Origin: Alphaproteobacteria bacterium UBA6544
GTDB lineage: Bacteria; Pseudomonadota; Alphaproteobacteria; UBA8366
Direction of reading: 5' to 3'
NCBI GenBank assembly: GCA_002434595.1
Contig: DJKK01000042.1
Location: 1 to 6,657, forward strand
Length of the DNA: 6,657 nucleotides
Within the stretch, counting starts at the first letter, position 1. Every line of letters starts with the position of its first letter. Under the pieces are notes generated by a model. The model saw only the letters and a program-made list of their open reading frames with translations, was not told the DNA's origin and searched no databases. Positions 1-6,080 of this stretch are shown here, piece after piece. The translations under genes and the position numbers were made by a program.

Positions 1-835
1 CCGCAATCCCGACACGCGCCTGAACGAGTACGCGCTTGGGCGCCACTTCACGCTTTGGCCAGAGTGGAAAGACGACCGTCCCCCCGGCGCGTCCCCGCAA
101 ACGCGTCAGAATTTCATCGAGACGGTCGGCGCGATGTATCAATGTTATCGTTCCTTGGGGGGCCGCCATGCGGAGGCAAAAGTCGATCCAGTCCACAAGA
201 ACCGCCTCGCCTTCCACATTTGAGATCGCTTTCTCAGGAGCGATGCGAGGGTCGGCACGGCCTGCCGGCAGATAGGGCGGGTTGGCCATGACCTGATCGA
301 ACCCTGCCGCGGAAACCGCTTCGGGCGGTGCCAGCAAGTCACCATTCAGGATTTTCACCTGCTTCGTGAGCTCATTGCGGGCGACATTTGCGCACGCCAG
401 TTCGGCCAATGTCGGTTGCAATTCAAGACCGGATACGTGTGCCGTGGGAACTCTCTGTGCGTAACAAAGCGCCGCCGCACCCACTCCCGTTCCGACGTCT
501 AGCACACGTCCACCGGGCGGGACGGCCGCCGCCAGTAGCACCGGATCAACGGCGACCCGATAGCCCGCCCGCGGTTGCTCGAGCGCAATTCGCCCTGCCA
601 ATAAGGCGTCCAGTGAGGGCGCTGTCTCAATCTGGCGCTCCGCATCGGCAAGGATACGACACGCAGCTTCAAAGTCTTCGTCAATTACCATAACCCGCCA
701 CGGTATCGCGCCGATCTGACATTCAAGGATGCTTGAATGGATATCGAGTACAATCGCCTCGACGCCGCCTTCGGCGAGCATCGACGTTAGCCAGGAAATC
801 CTGGCCGGGTCATTAGTGCTTACCAGTTCCTTCAT
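1..835 (-). CDS. DUF2007 domain fused to TrmN6-like SAM-dependent methyltransferase (3' end cut by window)
   Basis: One open frame runs leftward from ATG 835 off the window edge, giving 278 complete codons without a stop. Residues 1-68 look like a DUF2007 (putative signal-transducing) domain: it begins MKELVSTNDP and contains AIVLDIHSSILE and a VMVIDEDFEAA helix. Residues about 73-278 look like a tRNA1(Val) (adenine-37-N6)-methyltransferase: GYRVAVDPVLLAAA (91-104), SAM motif I VLDVGTGVGA (111-120), acidic LELQP after strand 2 (137-141), and catalytic NPPY (185-188) of N6-adenine methylases. The end of the domain (PLWPKREVAPKRVLVQAR) is present; I judge a few dozen residues are missing. Start choice: GGGGGA at 846-841 lies 5 nt upstream of ATG. 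Known of the family: methylation of A37 in tRNA1(Val); the exact substrate here is inferred. In the relatives I recall, the two domains are separate adjacent genes, so the fusion is odd. It is divergent from the polyprenyl synthase. Confidence 0.85.
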   Translation of the reverse strand, partial: MKELVSTNDPARISWLTSMLAEGGVEAIVLDIHSSILECQIGAIPWRVMVIDEDFEAACRILADAERQIETAPSLDALLAGRIALEQPRAGYRVAVDPVLLAAAVPPGGRVLDVGTGVGAAALCYAQRVPTAHVSGLELQPTLAELACANVARNELTKQVKILNGDLLAPPEAVSAAGFDQVMANPPYLPAGRADPRIAPEKAISNVEGEAVLVDWIDFCLRMAAPQGTITLIHRADRLDEILTRLRGRAGGTVVFPLWPKREVAPKRVLVQARVGIA

Positions 836-860
836 CGCATTCCCCCGCGGGCACCTGCCC

Positions 861-888
861 TTGACCCGCATCGGCCAACAACTATGCT
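861..888 (+). promoter_or_regulatory. Predicted sigma70-type promoter for the polyprenyl synthase
   Basis: TTGACC (861-866) is followed after 16 bp by TATGCT (883-888). Transcription would start near 895, leaving a leader of about 35 nt before the TTG start at 930. It sits inside the 94-bp gap between the two divergent genes. This is a by-eye match to the housekeeping consensus only. No equally good promoter was seen for the minus-strand gene in the same gap. Confidence 0.5.
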
Positions 889-929
889 CGGTGCCACTTG
901 GTACCGAGACAAGCAAGAGGGTATGGCGC

Positions 930-1952
930 TTGGCCATTGTCGTTAGCTTGGATAAATCGCGCAAGGATGGGGCGAAGCCCTCGCTTGATGCGATCGAAAA
1001 CATCGTTTCCGAAGATTTGGGGCGGGTAAATCGCCTGATCGTCGAAAAGATGGAAAGCCGTGCGCCCCTGATCCCTCAGCTGGCCGGGCATATCGTCGCT
1101 GCGGGGGGAAAACGAATTCGGCCCATGCTGACGCTCGCCGCTGCGAATCTCTGCAATTATCAAGGTGAACGGCACATCACACTCGCAACTTGTGTCGAAT
1201 TCATTCATACGGCGACACTTCTTCATGACGATGTCGTAGACGAATCAATGCTGCGACGCGGCCGGGAAAGCGCCAACGCGTTGTGGGGAAACGAAGCTTC
1301 GGTCCTGGTTGGAGATTTTCTGTTCTCACGGGCCTTCCAACTTATGGTCAGCGATGGATCCATCACGGTCCTCAAGATTTTGAGCGACGCATCGGCCGTC
1401 ATTGCCGAAGGAGAAGTGCTTCAACTGCTAACGACCAACGATACCGAAACAAGCGAAGAAGCCTATCTCGAGGTAATCCGTTCAAAGACCGCCACGCTCT
1501 TTGCCGCCGCCGCGCGGATCGGCGCTATTGTCGCAGAACGGCCAGGCGCCGAGGCAGAAGCGCTTGAAAGCTATGGCATGAACCTCGGAATAGCATTCCA
1601 ATTGGTGGACGATGCGCTCGACTATTCAGCAGATCAAGCAGCCCTCGGCAAGACCGTTGGCGATGATTTCCGTGAAGGCAAGATCAGCCTGCCTGTGGTA
1701 CTCGCGTGGCGCCGGGGAGACAATCAGGAACGGGTTTTCTGGCGACGCACCCTGGAGAATCTGGAACAGAAAGAGGGCGATCTCGAGCAGGCAATCTCTC
1801 TTATGGAGAAGCACGGCGCCCTCGGCGATACTATCGAGCGGGCTCGGCATTACGGCGCAATCGCACGCGATGCCCTCGGTATCTTCCAGGATGGCGACGC
1901 AAAGTCGGCGATGATTGAAGCGATCGACTTCTCGATCGAACGGGCGTTCTAG
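930..1952 (+). CDS. ispB: Long-chain polyprenyl diphosphate synthase (octaprenyl/decaprenyl type)
   Basis: This cytosolic trans-prenyltransferase of 340 residues condenses isopentenyl diphosphate onto an allylic primer to make the ubiquinone side chain. Visible landmarks are GGKRIRPM (59-66), the first aspartate-rich motif DDVVD (100-104) followed by RRG (109-111), the second aspartate-rich motif DDALD (227-231), and KTVGDDFREGK (241-251). The fifth residue before the first motif is a small Ala rather than Phe/Tyr, as expected for long-chain products; the exact length (C40 or C50) cannot be read, though C50 is usual in alphaproteobacteria. Start choice: TTG 930 gives MAIVVSLDKS, matches the family's usual beginning, and has AGAGGG (916-921) 8 nt upstream. 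The frame stays open to 729, but earlier starts would overlap the divergent gene that begins at 835. The length is normal for the family. The gene is followed by a GntR-family regulator on the same strand after about 94 bp. Confidence 0.93.
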   Translation: MAIVVSLDKSRKDGAKPSLDAIENIVSEDLGRVNRLIVEKMESRAPLIPQLAGHIVAAGGKRIRPMLTLAAANLCNYQGERHITLATCVEFIHTATLLHDDVVDESMLRRGRESANALWGNEASVLVGDFLFSRAFQLMVSDGSITVLKILSDASAVIAEGEVLQLLTTNDTETSEEAYLEVIRSKTATLFAAAARIGAIVAERPGAEAEALESYGMNLGIAFQLVDDALDYSADQAALGKTVGDDFREGKISLPVVLAWRRGDNQERVFWRRTLENLEQKEGDLEQAISLMEKHGALGDTIERARHYGAIARDALGIFQDGDAKSAMIEAIDFSIERAF

Positions 1953-1996
1953 CAACCACCTAGAAAGCCAAATCTATGAAAAATTCGCACTCCAAA

Positions 1997-2010
1997 CGGT
2001 AAATTCACCG
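1997..2010. promoter_or_regulatory. Hyphenated palindrome in the GntR leader, candidate operator
   Basis: CGGTAAATTCACCG is symmetric at 12 of 14 positions (CGGT-N6-ACCG with an AATT core). It lies 37 bp before the regulator's ATG, in the gap after the polyprenyl synthase. FCD-type GntR proteins often bind short GT-Nx-AC inverted repeats and regulate themselves, so an autoregulatory operator is a reasonable inference. There is no second copy visible in front of the FkbM/SDR genes. Confidence 0.35.
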
Positions 2011-2046
2011 GATCATTACCATCTTCGGCGGGACACCGTGAATCAA

Positions 2047-2730
2047 ATGAGTGAAGACAACGGCATATTCGAGTTCACGCCTACCCGAACGCTGACGGAT
2101 CGTGCCTATGAAACATTGGAAGAATTGATCGTCACGCTGCGCCTCGCGCCCGGCGACGTGATTTCGGAGACTGCACTTTCAGATCGTCTCGATATCGGCC
2201 GAACCCCGGTACGTGAGGCTTTGCAACGTCTAGCACGCGAAGGTCTCGTCAAAATTCTGCCGCGGAAGGGCATTCTGGTCACCGAGATCAATCCGCGCAG
2301 CCAGTTGTTGCTGCTTGAGGTACGACGCGAGCTCGAGCGCCTGCTCGCGCGAACCGGTGCAGTTCGGGCCACACGCAACGAAAGAGTGAAGTTTCGCGAA
2401 ATTGCCGAAGGTATGCGTCGCGCGGAATGCGAGAACGACGAGCTTGGTTTCATGCGTCTGGACGATGCCTTGAACAAGCTGATCGCGACCGCTGCGCACA
2501 ACGAGTACGCAAATCGGGCCATTGGCCTGACCCACGGGTTGTCCCGCCGCTTTTGGTATATGCACTACAAGCAGGCGGCGGATCTGTCGCTCGCAGCCCG
2601 TCTGCACGCCGACTTGGCGGACGCGATTGCCGCCGCCGCCCCAGAGACAGCCGCCACCGCTTGCGATCGTCTGATCGACTACGTCGAGACCTTTACGCGC
2701 ACAACCGTCGAGGTGCTGCCGGCCGTCTAG
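2047..2730 (+). CDS. GntR-family transcriptional regulator, FadR/FCD subfamily
   Basis: This 227-residue DNA-binding repressor or activator has an N-terminal winged helix (about 15-80), with LTDRAYETLEELI, GDVISETALSDRLDIG, and the recognition region RTPVREALQRLAREGL (52-67). It is followed by the wing (LPRKGILVTEI) and an all-helical FCD effector domain (about 86-215). In the FCD domain the usual metal-site pattern is only partly kept: D139 and H187 are present, but the expected His positions appear as N143 and L209 (aligned by eye). Start choice: ATG 2047 is conventional, but GCGGGA (2028-2033) is better spaced for the in-frame GTG 2038, which would add MNQ. The frame is open back to 1915, overlapping the previous gene, which is unlikely. 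The effector and targets are unknown. The convergent SDR gene could be a target, since many FCD regulators control sugar-acid or organic-acid catabolism, but nothing in the sequence proves that. Confidence 0.87.
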   Translation: MSEDNGIFEFTPTRTLTDRAYETLEELIVTLRLAPGDVISETALSDRLDIGRTPVREALQRLAREGLVKILPRKGILVTEINPRSQLLLLEVRRELERLLARTGAVRATRNERVKFREIAEGMRRAECENDELGFMRLDDALNKLIATAAHNEYANRAIGLTHGLSRRFWYMHYKQAADLSLAARLHADLADAIAAAAPETAATACDRLIDYVETFTRTTVEVLPAV

Positions 2731-2781
2731 CACGCGCCATCCTGCGGCAGGCCCGTTGTTCAGGGTATTTCGTTAACGGAA

Positions 2782-3234
2782 TCAGGAAAACTGATCGAGA
2801 ATTTGTCCGAGCTCGCGCCCGGCCACCGTTTCATTATTGGCCCGGTCAAGCGGATCCGAGAATTCGATTTTCTGCTTCTCCTGTGCCGTAACGATGAGCA
2901 ATGGATCATCTTCTTCCACCAAAACGTTCTCTCCCGTCGTCGGTGGCGACGGTTCTTCTTGCGACAGTCGCTGCTGGGCTTCGCAGCTGATCTCTACCAT
3001 GTCAGGTTCCGGTCGGCGTACGTCGGTCAAGATATCGTTATTGTCTCGCTGAAACAGGCTCGCCGCAAAACTGTCGGCCTCGGCAGTCTCGCCTGCTACC
3101 TGTTCAAGCGCTGAAAATTCTCCTTCGAGACCTTCACGTTGGCGAAGGACCATGCCCAAATCGTTCGAAAGCCCCTGTCTCTCACGACTATGCTGCGCAG
3201 CAATGTCGAACTCGCGCTGCTGCTGCCTCTGCAA
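2782..3234 (-). CDS. Hypothetical acidic, Gln/Glu-rich protein, start uncertain (possibly interrupted by TGA)
   Basis: I do not recognise this family. From the first usable start, TTG 3234, the frame gives 150 residues rich in Glu, Gln and Asp, with no signal peptide or membrane segment. The first part (about 1-60) is helical and coiled-coil-like (QRQQQREFDIAAQ, then REGLEGEFSALEQ). An acidic Pro-rich linker (about 90-108) and a conserved-looking tail (DPLLIVTAQEKQK to LGQILDQFS) follow. Codon use (many GNN codons, G+C-rich third positions) supports real coding on this strand. No ribosome binding site precedes TTG 3234. Protein-like sequence continues upstream (NFGNDPFLSA) to a TGA at 3267-3265, and in the same frame beyond it lies ATG 3288 (MPDIGGV-stop) with a weak GGAA 8 nt before it. 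The gene may therefore be a nonsense-disrupted pseudogene, or the TGA may be an assembly error. It lies downstream of the SDR on the same strand and convergent with the GntR gene. Confidence 0.6.
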   Translation of the reverse strand: MQRQQQREFDIAAQHSRERQGLSNDLGMVLRQREGLEGEFSALEQVAGETAEADSFAASLFQRDNNDILTDVRRPEPDMVEISCEAQQRLSQEEPSPPTTGENVLVEEDDPLLIVTAQEKQKIEFSDPLDRANNETVAGRELGQILDQFS

Positions 3235-3368
3235 AGCGCTTAGAAAGGGATCATTCCCGAAATTTCAGACACCGCCAATGTCGGGCATTTGGCTGTTTCC
3301 AAACCGAATTCGGGCAGATCATTGTGACATATGGACGCGAGATCGGCGACCCCCAAGGTATTCCATGA

Positions 3369-4115
3369 CTAATAGGTCGAGCGTCCGCCCGTGATGTCAA
3401 AGACCGCACCAGTCGAAAACGAACACTCGTCCGACGCCAACCAAGCCACAAGCGCTGCAATTTCCTCAACCGCAACGAAACGGCCCATCGGTATTTTAGA
3501 GAGCATATAATCGATATGTTCTTCGGTCATCTGATCGAAGATCCGCGTTCGCGCCACTGCCGGTGTCACGCAGTTGACCCGGATTTCCGTGTCGGCCAAT
3601 TCCTTACCGAGCGATTTGGTCAAACCGATTACACCCGCTTTCGCCGCACTATAGGCGGGTGCATTCGGATTGCCTTCCTTGCCGGCGACCGAGGCGATAT
3701 TGACGATACGTCCGTAGCCGGCCTCGCGCATCATGGGCACAACGGAATGACAGCAGTAGAACACGCCATTAAGATCGATGTCGATCACCCGCCGCCATTC
3801 CTCTATCGGATATTCCCAAGTCGGCGCGTTGGGCCCGGAGATGCCCGCATTGTTCACTAGTATGTCGATTCCGCCCATAGCCAACAGGCTAGATCTCGTT
3901 GCAGTCGCAACAGCATCAGGATCCGCGACATCGACCGCCTCGGCGAATGCATTATCTCCGAGCTCTGTGGCGACATCGGCCGCCAGTGTAGCATCGGCAT
4001 CCCATAGGCATACGCGCACGCCAGCGCCTAACAGCCGCTCGGCAATCGCCCGTCCAATCCCCTGCGCTGCTCCGGTCACAACGGCCCGCCGGCCAGCCAT
4101 ACTGCCTTTGCTCAT
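3369..4115 (-). CDS. SDR-family NAD(P)-dependent oxidoreductase
   Basis: A classical short-chain dehydrogenase/reductase of 248 residues with a Rossmann fold, cytosolic. It has cofactor motif TGAAQGIG (14-21), D39 at the end of strand 2 (which favours NAD(H) over NADP(H)), D62, NNAG (88-91), and the catalytic tetrad N116, S142, Y155, K159. The C-terminus ends in GGRSTY. I recall similar GGR-x-TY tails in SDRs annotated as sugar-acid dehydrogenases (for example 2-keto-3-deoxy acid dehydrogenases) as well as generic FabG-like proteins, so a hydroxyl/keto oxidoreductase acting on a small carbohydrate-type substrate is an inference. The exact substrate is unknown. AAAGGA lies 6 nt before ATG 4115, inside the 18-bp gap behind the FkbM-type gene, so the two are co-transcribed. 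No terminator is visible after its stop. Confidence 0.9.
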   Translation of the reverse strand: MSKGSMAGRRAVVTGAAQGIGRAIAERLLGAGVRVCLWDADATLAADVATELGDNAFAEAVDVADPDAVATATRSSLLAMGGIDILVNNAGISGPNAPTWEYPIEEWRRVIDIDLNGVFYCCHSVVPMMREAGYGRIVNIASVAGKEGNPNAPAYSAAKAGVIGLTKSLGKELADTEIRVNCVTPAVARTRIFDQMTEEHIDYMLSKIPMGRFVAVEEIAALVAWLASDECSFSTGAVFDITGGRSTY

Positions 4116-4133
4116 CCCTTGTCCTTTCGTTGG

Positions 4134-5054
4134 CTAAAGCTGCGAGCGGAGGCTCGCGAATTGTCGCGGTGCGCCTCCTGAACGCCCCAAGGCGTCTCTA
4201 TACGCCGCCGCATAACCTCCGTTCGCGACCGTGTCGTACGCATACAAAAACAAGTGCGCTAAGTCGTAGGAAAAATAAACATCGTGGAGTATCGTCGCCG
4301 CCTTCAGGAACTGCGGCGGTGAAAATAGATCCAGTTTCGTGAAGTCCCGCACAAACACAGCGTCGGCCCAAAGGAACTGACTGATCGCATCCGCCGGGTT
4401 GCCGGTCGACATCGGACGAAAATTCCGACCCGCAATGTCAATCATCTTGTGCAGGACAAACCCATGAGACCGCATAAAGGTCTCGATATCGCCGAACAAG
4501 GGTTGTCCGCGATAGATCTCGACGAACTCCACTTCGGTTTCGATGACCACCGCATCGGCCAATTTTTGCATGCCGTACTCCAGCACGAGCAACTCTGCTC
4601 CCTGGACATCCAGCTTCGCATAGTCGGCAGACGGACATTCATCTATATCGTCGAGGCGGACCGTGTCCACATTGACTTCCCCAACCACCTTGAAGTTGCC
4701 GGTCTCACTCGATGCAGAGATCGATTCAAACATGTCGATGACGTCCGCGTTCGGCTGGAAAAGAGAAGAACATCCGCGATAGAGCGTTAAATGTAGGGTC
4801 GCCGGATTGCCGTCACCGAGCGCATAGGGCAGCACTTGGGAGCCCTGCGGCAAAGCCGCCCGAATTTCGGGGATTCGTTCCGGGTTCACTTCGAAACCGG
4901 TGATGCGGCAATTCTTTTGTCGTAATAGCACATCATAGCGCGGCTGCCCCTCGATCATCGCGCCGACATCTAGAATCTCAATCACATCGGTCGCCGATTC
5001 GCCGAGTATTCCGGCGAGTTCAAACGGCGCGGCAGGGGCCTCATTATCCGCCAT
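4134..5054 (-). CDS. FkbM-family SAM-dependent methyltransferase
   Basis: This protein of 306 residues has a class I methyltransferase core typical of the FkbM family (PF05050-like), which mostly O-methylates sugars or other hydroxyls. Motifs are EILDVGA (26-32), GFEVNP with the acidic ribose-binding residue (53-58), PYALGDG (76-82), the family signature KLDVQGAE (147-154), and VIETEVEFVEIY (170-181). The core ends around residue 236; the remaining 70 residues (FTKLDLFSPPQFLKAA onward) form a helical tail with an unassigned role. The substrate cannot be inferred; FkbM proteins are common in surface glycan, lipopolysaccharide and flagellin-glycan loci, but no glycosyltransferase is present in this window. 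ATG 5054 is the only sensible start, although no good ribosome binding site precedes it. The gene leads the minus-strand operon with the SDR. Confidence 0.88.
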   Translation of the reverse strand: MADNEAPAAPFELAGILGESATDVIEILDVGAMIEGQPRYDVLLRQKNCRITGFEVNPERIPEIRAALPQGSQVLPYALGDGNPATLHLTLYRGCSSLFQPNADVIDMFESISASSETGNFKVVGEVNVDTVRLDDIDECPSADYAKLDVQGAELLVLEYGMQKLADAVVIETEVEFVEIYRGQPLFGDIETFMRSHGFVLHKMIDIAGRNFRPMSTGNPADAISQFLWADAVFVRDFTKLDLFSPPQFLKAATILHDVYFSYDLAHLFLYAYDTVANGGYAAAYRDALGRSGGAPRQFASLRSQL

Positions 5055-5113
5055 CAGTATTTCGAAAACATTCGATCATTGACGCAGAGTGACCGACACG
5101 GAAGGATGAGGCA

Positions 5114-5326
5114 ATGTATCAACTTCTAAACCCAAACCACCCAAAACACCGTGCTCATATTTTGTACCCTTGCCTTAGAGCTTTAACGTACGCCTCAAAT
5201 TCGATTTATGACACTTTGAAACAGCAATATTCATTTAGAGCGCGCAAGAGTTGGAAATTGCCACGTCAATTTGAGTTTTTTGGTATGTATCGAGGCCATG
5301 CAGATAGTGAACGTAGTGCGCTATAA
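5114..5326 (+). CDS. Possible small hypothetical protein (70 aa)
   Basis: An ORF begins at ATG 5114 with AAGGA (5102-5106) 7 nt upstream, divergent from the FkbM-type gene by 59 bp. The product is basic, with His, Tyr and Arg residues (MYQLLNPNHPKH to HADSERSAL), and I recognise no domain, signal peptide or membrane segment. Local G+C is about 40%, well below the neighbouring genes, and codon use does not clearly support coding. The ribosome binding site is the only positive evidence; this may be chance. Confidence 0.22.
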   Translation: MYQLLNPNHPKHRAHILYPCLRALTYASNSIYDTLKQQYSFRARKSWKLPRQFEFFGMYRGHADSERSAL

Positions 5327-5567
5327 AGATATTGACCTGACCTAAGGGGCTAACCCTCTCATTATACGTGACAAATAGAAAAACCAGTGGAGCCGCCGCC
5401 GCGTCAAGGCCGCTACACACCACACGGCTTCGCCGACCGTCAGCAACCTTAGACTCGGCTTCCATGGGTCTTTCCCTTCAACGCCCATCAAAATCACAGT
5501 AACGATCAAGTGCCAAATGGCCAAATCAAGCCAAGAACCTGGTGCGCATAGAATGTACAAAATGAAA
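5327..5567. other. Intergenic stretch with no supported gene, containing a G+C-rich patch
   Basis: About 240 bases between the possible small ORF and the tRNA terminator. Lines around 5391-5470 rise to about 60% G+C while both flanks are near 40-45%. Two overlapping minus-strand ORFs of 72-76 codons exist (5342-5560 and 5235-5465). The latter has AAGGGA about 8 nt before its ATG, but neither product resembles a family I know and the two compete in different frames. A remnant of an older gene or mobile element is possible but not shown. Confidence 0.4.
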
Positions 5568-5598
5568 AATGGGTTAGCTGAATGAAAGCTAACCCATT
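5568..5598 (-). terminator. Rho-independent terminator of the tRNA-Pro transcript
   Basis: Read on the minus strand, AATGGGTTAGCT and AGCTAACCCATT form a perfect 12-bp stem around a 7-nt loop (TTCATTC), followed directly by TTTCATTTT. It starts 8 nt past the tRNA 3' CCA. On the plus strand the hairpin is followed by GTTATAG with no T-run, so it acts mainly for leftward transcription. Confidence 0.9.
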
Positions 5599-5606
5599 GT
5601 TATAGT

Positions 5607-5683
5607 TGGTCGGGGAGAGAAGATTCGAACTTCCGGCCCCTGCCTCCCGAAGACAGTGCTCTACCAGGCTGAGCTACTCCCCG
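5607..5683 (-). tRNA. tRNA-Pro (anticodon CGG)
   Basis: A full cloverleaf can be folded by eye. It has a perfect 7-bp acceptor (CGGGGAG/CTCCCCG) with the C1-G72 pair and A73 discriminator usual for bacterial tRNA-Pro. The D arm is GCTC/GAGC with the GG of the D loop. The anticodon stem is CTGTC/GGCAG around loop TTCGGGA, giving anticodon CGG with G37, followed by a 5-nt variable loop. The T arm is GGAAG/CTTCT around TTCGAAT. The CCA end is encoded, total 77 nt. It reads CCG codons (wobble aside). Its 3' end points left, toward the terminator. Confidence 0.97.
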
Positions 5684-5697
5684 ACAAATCGTGTAAC

Positions 5698-5727
5698 TGT
5701 TTACGCTTTGGCTAAAACTCTGATCAA
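5698..5727 (-). promoter_or_regulatory. Possible promoter of the tRNA-Pro gene
   Basis: On the minus strand TTGATC (5727-5722) and TAAACA (5703-5698) are 18 bp apart. This places a start a few nucleotides before the mature tRNA 5' end at 5683. The -10 match is weak. Confidence 0.35.
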
Positions 5728-5824
5728 ACTCCAAAAATCCAGTGTTGGGTATATACAAATTACAGCTCCCGTAAAAGTAGGATTCCCGAAATTTCTCCAT
5801 AATTCATCCTAATTCAACTTTAGT

Positions 5825-5846
5825 GGTCCAAAATTGGTCCAAAATT
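5825..5846. repeat. Tandem direct repeat, 2 x 11 bp
   Basis: GGTCCAAAATT occurs twice back to back (5825-5835 and 5836-5846), one helical turn apart, about 140 bp from the 5' end of the tRNA. Exact 11-bp tandem copies on one face of the helix suggest a protein-binding site (regulator or recombinase arm site), but chance in AT-rich DNA cannot be excluded. Confidence 0.6.
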
Positions 5847-5990
5847 CAAAGTGATTCAACGAGTGCCTGATCGCTATTAAAGTAGCCATTTTTCACTAAC
5901 ATTTTGCCAACACCCTTATAATGAAAATTCCCTGAAAAAGAAGTCATATACAAACAAATAACATAGTAATTTTTATGACTACAATTTTTT

Positions 5991-6005
5991 AATCACGTCG
6001 TGATT
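5991..6005. promoter_or_regulatory. Perfect 15-bp hyphenated palindrome, candidate protein-binding site
   Basis: AATCACG-T-CGTGATT has 7-bp arms around one base. It is the only G+C-containing island in a 120-bp tract of about 16% G+C, flanked by T-runs and an ATATATAT run. It resembles an operator for a dimeric regulator more than a terminator, because the loop of one base cannot form an RNA hairpin without opening the inner pairs. The binding protein is unknown. Confidence 0.4.
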
Positions 6006-6080
6006 TAATTATATATATTTTTTTTAATCTGAATATAATATTATTACATCATATTAAAATATTTTCATTAATAAATATTG

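Noticed and set aside
729..929. N-terminal 67-residue extension of the polyprenyl synthase
   Set aside because: It overlaps the start of the divergent DUF2007-methyltransferase gene, does not resemble the family, and a better start with a ribosome binding site exists at TTG 930.
1915..2046. Longer GntR start overlapping the end of the polyprenyl synthase
   Set aside because: The added residues are unlike GntR N-termini, and ATG 2047 or GTG 2038 are better placed relative to the winged helix.
2731..2781. Bidirectional terminator between the convergent GntR and hypothetical genes
   Set aside because: Only a 4-bp CCTG/CAGG stem and a CGTTAACG palindrome are present, with no T-run on either strand.
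2427..2891. Plus-strand 154-codon ORF inside the GntR gene
   Set aside because: It is an Arg-rich out-of-frame shadow of the regulator, typical of G+C-rich DNA.
2803..3114. Plus-strand 103-codon ORF opposite the acidic hypothetical gene
   Set aside because: It is the antisense shadow of a minus-strand frame with much better codon bias; it also has no ribosome binding site.
3778..4137. Plus-strand ORF opposite the SDR
   Set aside because: Low-complexity Ala/Ser-rich antisense reading of the SDR cofactor-binding region.
5600..5812. ORFs of 66-68 codons crossing the tRNA on both strands
   Set aside because: They translate the tRNA itself (for example GVAQPGRALSSGG and GERRFELPAPASRRQ), a well-known annotation artefact.
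5891..5922. Perfect TATAAT -10 box at 5917-5922
   Set aside because: No acceptable -35 lies 16-18 bp upstream and no gene follows; in DNA of this composition a chance match is likely.
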